From positions 2,585,041 through 2,649,040 of the forward strand of contig NZ_CP087952.1 in NCBI RefSeq assembly GCF_028752835.1: a stretch of DNA of 64,000 nt, given 5' to 3'. Shown in pieces: positions 1-9,373 of the stretch; the stretch's first letter is position 1, and the number at the start of each line of letters is the position of its first letter. Under the pieces are notes generated by a model, which did not search any database, was not told the origin of the DNA, and worked only from the letters and a program-made list of their open reading frames with translations. The stretch comes from Desulfosarcina sp. BuS5. GTDB lineage: Bacteria; Desulfobacterota; Desulfobacteria; Desulfobacterales; BuS5. Made by a program: the position numbers and the translations under genes.

Positions 1-3000
1 GAATGGAAACTTAAATCCGGAATCCCGCTGAATCATGCCTTAAGGCCCGGACTTATAAGAATCTTGAGAAACCCCGCCATCAGGGTCTTTCTTCCTGCCG
101 AAGTCATTTCAATCAAGCACAGCGCCCAGGGATTTCGTGGACGAATTAAACGCAGCCAGACTTTTATTGACCCGGACAAATGTACTCTTTGCGGACGTTG
201 CGTAGAAGTATGCCCTGTATCCCTTCCCTGCGGTGAAAAAGCAGTTAAACTAAACAGTCGTCGCAGCATTCCCGGCAGAGCTGTTATCGATAAAAGAATG
301 CAGCCTTTATGCCAGGCAAACTGCCCCCTGGGAGTCAACGCGCAGGGGTATATAAATCTTGCAAGGACAGGCAAGTTCGCCGAAGCTTTGGCCCTGATCA
401 GGAAAAATAATATTTTACCCGGAATTTGCGGGCGTATTTGCACCCATCCATGTGAAGATGCCTGCCGCCGCAATGAACTGGATGAACCACTGGCGATAAG
501 GGATATAAAAAGGTTTCTTGCCGATTACGAATTATCTCATTCCGGAGACATAAATAATAATATTGATCCAAAAATATCAAATATCGGGAAAAGACCTGAA
601 AAAATTGCAATCATCGGCTCAGGTCCCTCGGGACTCGCAGCAGCAGCGGAGCTTGCCAAATCAGGATATAACGTCACTCTTTTTGAAAAAGAGAACCAGG
701 CCGGCGGGCTGCTTCGTTACGGCATCGGTTCCCACCGGCTCCCAAGAAAGATTCTCGATACCGAACTTAAATATATAGAAAACCTGGGGGTGAATTTTGT
801 CACTTCAAGTAATATTGACCTCAAAATAGATATTGACCGTTTGGCAAAAGAATTCAATGCGGTAATCCTTGCTACAGGGGTATGGTCGGATCGCATGCTT
901 GGAGTGCCGGGCGAAGAGCTTGAAGGTGTTGAGGGGTGCATCTCTTTTCTTAGAAAATTTCATAATAGCGAAATTAACGGTCTGCCAAAAAAAATAGCAG
1001 TAATCGGAGACGGAAATGCAGCTTTCGATCTTGCGCGCACTGTTGCAAGAACAGGCTCTGATGTAACGATCCTTTCATGGTTTTCCCATGCATCGATCCC
1101 CGCAGATAAAGAAGAGATAAAGGCTGCCAAAGAAGAGGGGATTTCGATAATAGACCAGGCAAAGACCGTGGAATTTATCGGAACGGGCGAAAAACTTGAA
1201 TCAATCAGCTGCAAACCCACAATGCCTGGGGAACCGGACGTCACAGGGATATGCTGGCCGGAAATTATCCCGGGCAGCAAATCTTTTGAACTTGAGTTTG
1301 ATATGGCCCTGGTCGCTATCGGTCAGAAAAGTCCTTTTGCCGTAGGAGCTGGCTCCAGTGCCCGCCCTAAATGCGATATTAATGAGCATGGGTATATTTT
1401 AACTGATCAATCCATGCATACAAGTTTTACAGGGGTTTATGCAGCCGGTGATGCTGTTTCCGGGCCATCCTCGGTTGTCGAGGCCATGGCGGCAGGCAGA
1501 AAGACGGCCATGTCGGTTCATCTTGATTTAAGCAAAACTTCAGGGTTGAATATTGAACCGGAAAATCGTCCCTCGCGACCTGCCAGCAGGGATTTTCCTC
1601 AAATCCCACAGGATATACCCTCCCTTGCCCGGCCCACAATACCTGAGCGGCAGCCGGCAATTCGTATAAAAGATTTTGATGAGGTAGCCCTGGGCTTGAA
1701 AAAAACCCAGATAATCATTGAGGCCGAGCGGTGCCTGCAATGCGGAGTATGTTCGGAATGTATGCAATGCGTGGAAGTCTGCAATGTAGGAGCCATAAAT
1801 CACTCTGCCGCATCTGAAGAAATAAACATAAATGGAGGGGTAGTAATTATAGCTGATCCTTCCATGGCTCCTAATATAAAAGGTGAAGATATAATCCGGG
1901 CATATGGACCCGCTGCTGCAAGGCCGGATGTTAATGCAATGCTTATACGTGGTTATGCGTCCGCAGCAAGGGCTATGCACCTGCTTGGCGGAACCTCGCA
2001 GCGGCTTAAAGGACATGGAATATCATTTTCTCCACCTGAACCAGAGCTCTCATCCGATATTCGTATCGGGATATTCGCATGCAGATGCAACGATTCTTTT
2101 GGCTGGCTTGACAGTATGAGCAAATATCTAACAAACTTGCAGTCACGTAAAGATGTCGTTCATACTGAAGTTATGCCGGCCGCCTGTTTGGAGGAAGGAT
2201 ATACCGGAATAATAAGGAAAGTGCGCGAAAAAGGGATTACACGCATAGTCCTGGCATCATGCGTATGCTGTCCCTTAAATTTTATCTGCAGTTCATGCAC
2301 AGATCAGAGGAGCAGGCTAAAAAACGCCCTCTTTCAAGGCACCGGTATCAGCCGTTCAATGGTGGAGACATGCAACCTTAGGGGCGAAGTCCTCCGCCTT
2401 ATACGCGCAAATGTGTTTAATGCTTTAAACAGTTTTATGTGGCTTATCGACCGTTCCCTGAAAATGGCAAGAATGTTAAAGCCTCTTCCGGTACTTGCAA
2501 GAAACTATAATTTTACCACAGGGGTTATAGGTAATTCAGAGGCTGCAATTTGCAGCGCTTTGACTCTTGCCAGATCAGGTTTTGATGTTTTTTTGTTAGG
2601 GAGCCCTGAACAGCCTTTTTACGAAAAACCGGATCATCCAAATATTTACTGTTTTGAGAATTCGTCAGTTAAAGGCTTTACCGGCACTCTCGGTGATTTT
2701 CAAATTTTTATCGAATCAGGAGAAACAAAGCAGACCTTGCAGGTTGGAACCGTTATTATTGGTGAAAAATCAATAAAAAGGATACCATATCTTCATCAAG
2801 CAGGTCTTCCAAGCCGCATGGTTGCATATTCTATCCAGAAAGCAGGTAAACCCGACAGACCATTCTTGTATCCTGGAACCACTTCTGTTCGTGGCCTTTT
2901 TCTGGCAAATTCGCCCGGTATAAATGCCTCCAATTTAATTAAGGGAGCTGCCGCAGCAGCGCATGCGGCTGCCATAATGCCCAGCAGACCGCGTCAAAGC

Positions 3001-3288
3001 CGTGGCTTTACCGTATTTGTGAATGAAAATCTATGCCGCGGATGCGGCCGCTGCATTGCAAGCTGTCCATATCACGCGGTTACATTACACGAGAACTCTA
3101 TCGGAGGATGGTCGGCTGCAGTTGACCAGGCAATCTGCATGGGGTGCGGCAACTGTATTTCGGTATGCCCTACAGGAGCAGCAGATAGTCCGCATCGAAA
3201 TCAAACTTTTCTGGAGCATACCCTTGAAGAAATATTAATACAAGGGAAGCTACTTTTCACTCTTGATAACCCCGAGAAACCAAAATGA
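1..3288 (+). CDS. Large GltD/HdrA-type FAD and iron-sulfur oxidoreductase (HdrL-like), 5' end outside window
   Basis: The frame is open from base 1, so the N-terminus lies upstream of the window. Modules in order: a ferredoxin-like motif (CTLCGRCVEVCP), the GltD-type N-terminal helical Fe-S domain (CQANCPLG, CGRICTHPCEDAC), a GltD FAD fold (IGSGPSGLAAAAEL) and NAD(P) fold (IGDGNAAFDLA), a further Cys-rich cluster (CLQCGVCSECMQCVEVC), a region resembling the HdrA N-terminal domain, and a terminal 2[4Fe-4S] ferredoxin (CRGCGRCIASCP, CMGCGNCISVCP). The few residues before the first ferredoxin resemble the HdrA region just ahead of its ferredoxin, so the missing part is probably HdrA-like. The gene overlaps the next one by 4 bp (ATGA), which suggests translational coupling. 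Inferred role: NAD(P)H or ferredoxin entry point of a cytoplasmic bifurcating Hdr complex. The family is clear; the electron donor is not. Confidence 0.85.
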   Translation, partial: EWKLKSGIPLNHALRPGLIRILRNPAIRVFLPAEVISIKHSAQGFRGRIKRSQTFIDPDKCTLCGRCVEVCPVSLPCGEKAVKLNSRRSIPGRAVIDKRMQPLCQANCPLGVNAQGYINLARTGKFAEALALIRKNNILPGICGRICTHPCEDACRRNELDEPLAIRDIKRFLADYELSHSGDINNNIDPKISNIGKRPEKIAIIGSGPSGLAAAAELAKSGYNVTLFEKENQAGGLLRYGIGSHRLPRKILDTELKYIENLGVNFVTSSNIDLKIDIDRLAKEFNAVILATGVWSDRMLGVPGEELEGVEGCISFLRKFHNSEINGLPKKIAVIGDGNAAFDLARTVARTGSDVTILSWFSHASIPADKEEIKAAKEEGISIIDQAKTVEFIGTGEKLESISCKPTMPGEPDVTGICWPEIIPGSKSFELEFDMALVAIGQKSPFAVGAGSSARPKCDINEHGYILTDQSMHTSFTGVYAAGDAVSGPSSVVEAMAAGRKTAMSVHLDLSKTSGLNIEPENRPSRPASRDFPQIPQDIPSLARPTIPERQPAIRIKDFDEVALGLKKTQIIIEAERCLQCGVCSECMQCVEVCNVGAINHSAASEEININGGVVIIADPSMAPNIKGEDIIRAYGPAAARPDVNAMLIRGYASAARAMHLLGGTSQRLKGHGISFSPPEPELSSDIRIGIFACRCNDSFGWLDSMSKYLTNLQSRKDVVHTEVMPAACLEEGYTGIIRKVREKGITRIVLASCVCCPLNFICSSCTDQRSRLKNALFQGTGISRSMVETCNLRGEVLRLIRANVFNALNSFMWLIDRSLKMARMLKPLPVLARNYNFTTGVIGNSEAAICSALTLARSGFDVFLLGSPEQPFYEKPDHPNIYCFENSSVKGFTGTLGDFQIFIESGETKQTLQVGTVIIGEKSIKRIPYLHQAGLPSRMVAYSIQKAGKPDRPFLYPGTTSVRGLFLANSPGINASNLIKGAAAAAHAAAIMPSRPRQSRGFTVFVNENLCRGCGRCIASCPYHAVTLHENSIGGWSAAVDQAICMGCGNCISVCPTGAADSPHRNQTFLEHTLEEILIQGKLLFTLDNPEKPK

Positions 3289-4877
3289 ATGAATACAAAA
3301 TAATACTTTTCCTCTGCAACTGGGGGCCTCACACTGCGCTACAATCTCTTCAGGATACTTATGATGAAAAAAAAAATATTCCTGTAGAGATTAAAATAGT
3401 CAGGATTCCATGCACAGGCAGGATAAGTAAAGCCCTGCTTTTAAAAGCGTTCGAGATGGGAGCGGATGGGGTGGCGCTTGTGGGTTGCAAATCCGGCACT
3501 TGCCGTTATGGAAGAGGAACAGTTACAGCAGAAGATAATACCAGAGATACCCGTGATATCCTGGAACTGCTCGGACTGGGAAAGGATAGAATGCAGCAGG
3601 CCACCTTTCTGCCTGACGAAGGGGATGCTTTTTTAAAATTTATAAACAATTTTTGTGATCAAATTAGATCACTCTGCACGAGCCCTGTTATTCCTGATAA
3701 AAAAATTGAACTTGAGCATGTAGAGAAAAAATCTATTGAGGAAATAATTTCCACGTATGACATATATGCCTGCCAGGACTGCGGCAAATGTACATCCGCC
3801 TGTCCACTGGCATTAATCGGAAAGCCTTTTTCACCGCGCACCATAGCAGGTTCGATACTTAAGGGCGATCTTGAATCCGATGCCATAATTAATGATGTCT
3901 GGTCATGTCTTACTTGCGGTATCTGTTATGACCGATGTCCTTCAAACGTGAATTTTCCCGAATTTATCAGGGATGTCAGGCATCTTTTAAAACAAAACGG
4001 CAAAAATGGTCATGAAAACCATGGTGGATTTTTTCATTCCCTGATGCGGACGATGACATCCTCCAAGCTCGAGACAAAGCGCTGGCATGATATTCCTGAA
4101 GATATAAAAATTGATCATGATAGCAAAACACTTTTTTTTGGAGGGTGCGCTCCATTTTTTGACATCTTTTTCAGAAAATTTCTTGGCGTCAATACCAACA
4201 AAATTTTGATTGACAGCCTCAGGCTTCTTAACTTTTTCGACATACAGCCGGCCATTTTTAATGATGAACGCTGCTGCGGGCATGATCTGCTATGGTCAGG
4301 AGATCGGGATAATTTCTTAAAGCTTGCCCAACTAAACGCAAACTCCATTAACAGCCTCAATATTGAGGAAATTATTACATCATGCCCCGAATGTTACCGA
4401 ACCCTGTCACACGATTATCCCGGATATGGAATAAAGTTGAACTGCAAGATTACATATATCCATGAATTTCTTGAGAATAGAATAAGCAAGGAAGCGGTGA
4501 AATTTAAAAAATCGAATAAACGATTAACATATCAGGATGCATGCCGCCTTAACTGGATCGATGATCAGAGGGATCTACCCAGGAAACTCATAAAACGTCT
4601 TAAGCTTGCCGGTTTTCAGGAACTGCAGAATCATGGAAATACTGCAATCTGTTGCGGCAATTGCGCCTGGATCGGCTGTGATTCATACAGCAAGGCGCTC
4701 CAGGTAAAACGTCTGCGTCAGGCTAGTGATACGGGAAGCAATGTCATGTTAACCTCCTGTCCCAAATGCCAGATACATCTCAGTTGTGCCATGGAGGATC
4801 CATTCATAGGGGATAAGCTTAAAATCAAGTTGGTTGATTTAATCAGCGCGATTGCCGGAACTATCTACAGGGAGTAA
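3285..4877 (+). CDS. MvhD-HdrC-HdrB-type fusion, heterodisulfide reductase-like subunit
   Basis: A 530-residue fusion of three electron-transfer modules. Residues 1-130 are MvhD/FrhD-like (C11, C43, C68 and C73 as likely [2Fe-2S] ligands). Residues ~155-235 carry two [4Fe-4S] motifs as in HdrC (CQDCGKCTSACP, CLTCGICYDRCP). Residues ~280-530 hold two CCG-type Cys-rich domains as in HdrB/HdrD (ERCCGHD with CPEC; AICCGNC with CPKC), which in the family bind the non-cubane cluster that reduces a disulfide. No membrane segment, so cytoplasmic. The start overlaps the upstream stop, and the hdrA gene begins 4 bp after its stop. Inferred partner of the two flanking Hdr proteins; the physiological disulfide (DsrC-type or other) cannot be read from sequence. 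Confidence 0.85.
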   Translation: MNEYKIILFLCNWGPHTALQSLQDTYDEKKNIPVEIKIVRIPCTGRISKALLLKAFEMGADGVALVGCKSGTCRYGRGTVTAEDNTRDTRDILELLGLGKDRMQQATFLPDEGDAFLKFINNFCDQIRSLCTSPVIPDKKIELEHVEKKSIEEIISTYDIYACQDCGKCTSACPLALIGKPFSPRTIAGSILKGDLESDAIINDVWSCLTCGICYDRCPSNVNFPEFIRDVRHLLKQNGKNGHENHGGFFHSLMRTMTSSKLETKRWHDIPEDIKIDHDSKTLFFGGCAPFFDIFFRKFLGVNTNKILIDSLRLLNFFDIQPAIFNDERCCGHDLLWSGDRDNFLKLAQLNANSINSLNIEEIITSCPECYRTLSHDYPGYGIKLNCKITYIHEFLENRISKEAVKFKKSNKRLTYQDACRLNWIDDQRDLPRKLIKRLKLAGFQELQNHGNTAICCGNCAWIGCDSYSKALQVKRLRQASDTGSNVMLTSCPKCQIHLSCAMEDPFIGDKLKIKLVDLISAIAGTIYRE

Positions 4878-4881
4878 AAGT

Positions 4882-7317
4882 ATGGAACCAATTAAAGCTA
4901 TTACCAAGGCAACCGGTTATGAGACGGAAACACGCGTGGGCGTATATGTTTGCAAGTGCGGACTTAACATTGCTCAAACAGTAAACTGTCCCGAAGTTGC
5001 AAATTTTGCATCCGGTCTTGATGATGTTGTCCTGGCAAAGGACATATCATACGCCTGTTCGGAACCTGGTCAAAAAGAGATCAAGGAAGATATTGAGGAA
5101 AACAGGCTCAATAAAATTGTTATAGCATCATGCTCCCCGCGCCTGCACGAATCTACGTTCCGGCAGATGATGCAGTCGGCCGGCCTTAATCCATACTTGA
5201 TGGAGATGGCTAATCTGCGTGAACAATGCAGTTGGGTGCATATTGAGCAGCCGGCAGAAGCGACACAAAAAGCGATCGACCTTGTAAAGATGGCTGTTGC
5301 ACGAGTGCGCATTCTCTCTCCTCTTTTTGAAGAGACCCTTCCTCTTACCAAACGAACCTTGGTGATAGGCGGTGGCATTGCAGGCATTCAGGCTGCGCTT
5401 GATCTTGCGGATAACGGATATGAAGTTGTCATGGTGGAGAGGAGTCCTTCGGTGGGCGGGATTATGGCCCAGATTGACAAGACCTTCCCGACCATGGACT
5501 GTTCCATCTGAATTCTCGGTCCCAAAATGACGGATGTCGGTCGGCATCCCAAAATCAAACTCCACACTATGAGTGAAGTTGTTGACGTTAAAGGCTATGT
5601 TGGCAATTTTAAAGTAAAAATATTAAAAAAAGCCCGCTATGTTAATGAAAATGAATGCACTGCCTGCGGTGAGTGCGCCAAAGTCTGCCCGGTGGTGCGT
5701 CCTGATGAATTCAACATGGGGCTTTCATCACGCCGGGCCATATATTCGCCTTTTCCCCAGGCCGTGCCTTCCTCTTTTCTGATTAATATTAATGAATGCC
5801 TGGGCCACAATCCCGTGGTATGCGCAAAATGCCTGGATGTCTGCGACAAAGGCTGTATAAATTTTCACATGTCCGACTCTGAGTTTGTGGAGGATATCGG
5901 CTCCATAGTTGTCGCCACCGGCATGGATGTTTATGACCCCACCGAACTTGATGAATACGGATATACAAGATTCGAAAATGTAGTAACCAGCCTCGAACTT
6001 GAACGTCTTGTCAATGCCGGAGGACCTTCACAAGGTGAGCTTATTCGTCCTGCAGACAGAAAAAAACCGAAATCGATAGGTTTTATTCAGTGTGTAGGTT
6101 CCCGTTCATCCAGAAAAGGGAGTGAATACTGTTCCAATATATGCTGCATGAATACCATCAAAAGCACCCTTTTACTCAAAGAGCATTACCATGATATTGA
6201 AATTAAGGTTTTTTACATAGACATCCGCGCCTTTGGAAAAGGGTTTGAAAATCTCTATCTTCGAAGCCGCCGCCTGGGAGTACAATATCTCAGGGGCTTG
6301 CCGGGCACGGTCGAGGAGCAGGCCGACGGGAGCCTCAAAGTCGCGGTGGAGAATACATCAACCGGGAAGCTGGAATTCCATAATCTCGACATGCTGGTTC
6401 TGGCGCTTGGTTTAAAACCGTCAAAAAGCACCCGGAAGCTCCAGGAGATGCTCGGGCTTCAGCTTACTCCGGATGGTTTTTTCCTGGAAGCTCATCCCAA
6501 GCTTCAGCCGGTTGATGCCGCAACCAGGGGCGTCTTTTTTGCCGGATGCGCCGAAGCTCCCAAGGATATAAAAGAGAGCGTAACACAGGCTTCGGCAGCC
6601 GCAGCGCGTGCAATCAGGTTGATGCACAAGGGTGAAATAACCTCCGAGCCGATAACTTCCGAAGTCATTGAGGAACACTGCAAATCCTGCGGAAAATGCG
6701 CTGAGGTCTGCCCATACAACGCCATTACAGTTGATGTCAAGAAGAAGACCCCGGCGGTTGTGAATACAGCATCATGCGCCGGATGCGGGACATGCGCGGC
6801 GGAATGCCCCTTCGGCGCCATTACCATGAGCCATTTCACGGATGACCAGATCACCGCCCAGATTGATGCCCTGCTGGATGAAATGCCCAAAGAAAAAATA
6901 CTGACTTTTGCATGCAACTGGTGTTCCTATGCCGGCGCCGATTATGCCGGTGTTTCGCGTCTTCAGTATCCTCCCAATGTTCGTATTGTAAGGACCATGT
7001 GTTCCGGGCGCGTTGATGAAAATTTCATTTGGCATGCTTTTAAAAAAGGAGCGCCGGTTGTCCTGATCAGCGGCTGTCATATTGGAGATTGCCACTATAT
7101 TGACGCCAATCACTGGACCGAAAAAAGAATCCGAAAAGTCCACAAAAAAATGGAAAAATTAGGGATCCGAAAAGAACGTCTCCAGCTTGAGTGGATCAGC
7201 GCAGCCGAGGGCATCAGATTTGCCGAGGTAATGAATAGAATGGAAAAACTCAGGGAGAGTGTTTCATACCAGGAGATTGCAGAAACTATCAAAAAGTTAA
7301 AAAAAAAAAGCGCATAA
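4882..7317 (+). CDS. hdrA: Selenocysteine-containing HdrA-MvhD fusion (in-frame TGA at 5509-5511)
   Basis: 811 residues when the TGA codon at residue 210 is read as selenocysteine. The start ATG at 4882 follows a GGAG 7 bp upstream. Frame and homology continue across the TGA: DKTFPTMDCSI-U-ILGPKM matches the HdrA segment that normally has Cys at this site, one of the ligands of the HdrA-specific cluster. Other features: N-terminal HdrA domain with Cys pairs, FAD fold (IGGGIAGIQAAL, ~residue 160), ferredoxin motifs CTACGECAKVCP, CAKCLDVCDKGC, CKSCGKCAEVCP and CAGCGTCAAECP, then an MvhD domain from ~residue 675 (FACNWCSYAG, CSGRVD, GCHIGDCHY). HdrA is the flavin-bifurcating subunit of Hdr complexes. 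Automated annotation would split this gene into two. Sec-HdrA is known from methanogens and some deltaproteobacteria. Confidence 0.92.
5532..5549 (+). promoter_or_regulatory. SECIS-like hairpin downstream of the hdrA UGA codon
   Basis: GGATGTC pairs with GGCATCC (seven pairs, one of them G-U) around a GGTC loop at 5539-5542. The loop starts 27 nt after the TGA. Bacterial SECIS elements are short hairpins within a few tens of nt after the UGA with a GG(U) apical loop that is bound by SelB, so form and place both fit. It lies inside the coding sequence. No folding program was run. Confidence 0.65.
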
Positions 7318-7370
7318 TCTCTTAAAAAAATATCAATTTATTTATTTCCGTGTTATCTACAGGTTTTTTT

Positions 7371-7808
7371 ATGAATAGCATGACTGGTTTGGAAATGCAG
7401 CATGGTCGCCTTTTTGTGGGCAGGCTGCCTTGCAAAAAAGATCTGATTACCTCAGTTGAAAATTTTTGCAAAGAATCTTCAATAGATATGGCGATTTTTT
7501 CAATAATCGGCGCTGTTTCTTCAGTTACCACAGGATCTTACGACCAAAAACAGCAGGTTTATGTTTCACATTTTGAAAAAGCACCTCTTGAGATTTTAAC
7601 TTGCACAGGCAATATTTCTTTAAAAGAAGGCAACCCTGTTGCGCATGCCCATATTGTTTTATGCGATGAAGAGGGAAAAACAACAGGCGGACATCTTTTT
7701 TCCGATACTATTGTTTTTGCTGCAGAAATTGAATTACAGGAATTAATCGGAAATACCCTGGAAAGGGTTTATGACAAGAATACAGGGCTTATGCTCTGGA
7801 AACTATAG
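7371..7808 (+). CDS. PPC/DUF296-domain protein
   Basis: About 145 residues, matching the plant-and-prokaryote-conserved (PPC, DUF296) fold. The diagnostic features are the His motif HAHIVLCDEEG followed by GGHLFSDTIVF, and the early FIIGAVSS-like strand (here FSIIGAVSSVTTGSYD). Bacterial members are trimeric and probably bind a metal through these His residues; their role is unknown, although some occur fused to DNA-binding motifs in plants. I place the start at the ATG at 7371; ATG 7380 is also possible. The gene sits 53 bp after hdrA and 33 bp before ilvE, on the same strand, so it may be co-transcribed with either. No function is assigned. Confidence 0.75.
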   Translation: MNSMTGLEMQHGRLFVGRLPCKKDLITSVENFCKESSIDMAIFSIIGAVSSVTTGSYDQKQQVYVSHFEKAPLEILTCTGNISLKEGNPVAHAHIVLCDEEGKTTGGHLFSDTIVFAAEIELQELIGNTLERVYDKNTGLMLWKL

Positions 7809-7841
7809 GCTGTTAATATTAATAAACTCCGAGGTATTAAA

Positions 7842-8903
7842 ATGCAATTGACCATTACAAAAGCAAAAAAATTAAAAGAACACCCGAACGATGACAGTCT
7901 ATCATTTGGAACAATCTTTACTGATCATATGTTCAATATGGATTATAATCCTGAACAAGGATGGCATAATCCACGCATTGAACCTTACAGTTCAATTAAT
8001 TTTGATCCTTCCACCATGGTACTCCATTATGGTCAGGCCATTTTTGAAGGGCTCAAGGCATTTAGTACGGAATCGGGCAGCATTCAGATGTTCAGGCCAA
8101 AAGAAAATATCAGTAGATTTAACAAATCTGCACATCTTTTATGCATACCTGAACTTGATGAGGCTTTTCATTTTGATATTCTAAAGCAATTTATAAATAT
8201 CGAGCGAGACTGGGTGCCTAAAGCTCCCGGTACCGCACTCTATATTCGCCCTACAATCATTGCAACCGATGCCTACCTTGGGGTACGCGCTTCTCACACA
8301 TATCGTTTTTTCATTATTCTTTCACCTGTCGGCGCTTATTATGCGGAAGGATTTAATCCTGTTAAGATCTGGGTGACAAAAAGCCATGTCCGCGCGGTAC
8401 CTGGTGGCATGGGTGAAGCCAAGACTCCCGGCAACTATGCGGCCAGTTTGTATGCGGGGGAGGAAGCTACTAAAAACGGTTATACCCAGGTACTTTGGCT
8501 TGATGGAGTTGAGCGTAAATATGTGGAAGAAGTAGGCTCCATGAACATTTTCTTTGTTATTGATGACGAAGTAATAACGCCAATGCTTAACGGAAGCATA
8601 CTGCCCGGTATTACAAGGGATTCTGTCATAGCGCTTGCAAAGAACTGGAATCTGAAAATTTCTGAAAAAAAGATCAGCATAGATGAGGTTCTTAAGGCAA
8701 ATGATTCAGGTAAGCTCCAGGAAATTTTCGGAACCGGAACAGCTGCTGTTATTTCACCTGTCGGAGAGCTTAAATACGGTGACAGGGTTATAAAAATAGA
8801 CGATGGAAAGGTTGGTCCGATGGCATTGAAGTTTTTTAATGCAATAACAGATATTCAGTATGGCAGGGTTGAAGACAGCATGGGATGGATCGAAAAGGTG
8901 TAG
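7842..8903 (+). CDS. ilvE: Branched-chain amino-acid aminotransferase
   Basis: 353 residues, the usual length of the larger (BCAT-like) class IV aminotransferases. It transfers the amino group between glutamate and the keto acids of leucine, isoleucine and valine using PLP. The likely PLP lysine is K194 in GEAKTPGNYAAS, and the family motif EEVGSMNIFF and the GT-GTAAVISPVG loop are present. The start ATG has GAGG about 8 bp upstream. It stands next to a tRNA-Val gene, which is probably coincidence. A class IV family member with D-amino acid specificity cannot be fully excluded, but the motifs favour IlvE. Confidence 0.93.
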   Translation: MQLTITKAKKLKEHPNDDSLSFGTIFTDHMFNMDYNPEQGWHNPRIEPYSSINFDPSTMVLHYGQAIFEGLKAFSTESGSIQMFRPKENISRFNKSAHLLCIPELDEAFHFDILKQFINIERDWVPKAPGTALYIRPTIIATDAYLGVRASHTYRFFIILSPVGAYYAEGFNPVKIWVTKSHVRAVPGGMGEAKTPGNYAASLYAGEEATKNGYTQVLWLDGVERKYVEEVGSMNIFFVIDDEVITPMLNGSILPGITRDSVIALAKNWNLKISEKKISIDEVLKANDSGKLQEIFGTGTAAVISPVGELKYGDRVIKIDDGKVGPMALKFFNAITDIQYGRVEDSMGWIEKV

Positions 8904-8978
8904 CCGGAATTTTTCATAAAAAATTTATTTTGTGAGAAATTATCAGGTCTAAAATGTTACAGGAAATCACCTTTTATC

Positions 8979-9007
8979 TTGACAAAAAGGTTAGTTATTA
9001 GTTAAAT
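8979..9007 (+). promoter_or_regulatory. Putative sigma-70 promoter of tRNA-Val
   Basis: TTGACA at 8979-8984 and TTAAAT at 9002-9007 are separated by 17 bp and lie about 40 bp upstream of the tRNA. The -35 box is perfect and the -10 box matches 4 of 6 consensus positions. Confidence 0.5.
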
Positions 9008-9048
9008 TTTTTCTTATATAGATTTCAAGGTAATGAATTTCAGGTTTA

Positions 9049-9123
9049 AGGCACGTAGCTCAGGGGGAGAGCGCTACCCTGACACGGTAGAAGTCGTTGG
9101 TTCAAATCCAATCGTGCCTACCA
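9049..9123 (+). tRNA. tRNA-Val (anticodon GAC)
   Basis: Cloverleaf read by eye: a 7-bp acceptor stem AGGCACG/CGTGCCT, T8, a D arm starting AGCTCAG, an anticodon stem CTACC/GGTAG with loop CTGACAC (anticodon GAC at 9081-9083), a T arm with TTCAAAT loop, discriminator A and an encoded CCA at 9121-9123. The GAC anticodon reads GUC and GUU valine codons. Confidence 0.95.
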
Positions 9124-9126
9124 ATA

Positions 9127-9288
9127 AGGATCGCAAATTAAATAACTTGAACAATATTATTTGTCTTTTGGCCCATCTGCTGTGTTGCATTAAAGGCCGA
9201 ATACTTCGAGTATTCAACCTTTAATGCGCCTTGCAGATGAACCAAAATCCTTCATAATCTTTGTCCAATTTATTCAATCTCCGATCCT
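9127..9288. repeat. Palindromic MITE-like repeat R3, long copy
   Basis: The element runs from AGGATCGCAAATTAAATAA to an inverted and imperfect copy of the same end (CAATCTCCGATCCT). In its centre lies a long hairpin at 9174-9239 (CATCTGC...GCAGATG with inner arms GCATTAAAGG/CCTTTAATGC). It begins three bases after the tRNA CCA end. A shorter, reverse-oriented copy lies at 49529-49611. No coding potential. Confidence 0.7.
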
Positions 9289-9295
9289 AAAAATA

Positions 9296-9328
9296 AGGTG
9301 TTACGTTATTATAGCGTAACACCTTTTT
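9296..9328 (+). terminator. Rho-independent terminator after tRNA-Val
   Basis: A perfect 10-bp stem AGGTGTTACG (9296-9305) / CGTAACACCT (9315-9324) is followed by a T run. The stem could also serve the converging minus-strand gene, as A residues precede it. It closes the 9124-9373 gene-free stretch, which otherwise holds only repeat R3. Confidence 0.8.
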
Positions 9329-9373
9329 CTTTGCTCAAAGTTTCAGGAATGGAGCAGGAGGTATTCACTTAAC

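Noticed and set aside
9033-9224. 63-residue ORF over the tRNA-Val gene
   Set aside because: It is a translation of the tRNA and of repeat R3; no protein-like features.
9049-9288. tRNA-Val as an attachment site of a genomic island
   Set aside because: No integrase gene and no second copy of the tRNA 3' end were found in the window; repeat R3 explains the adjacent sequence.
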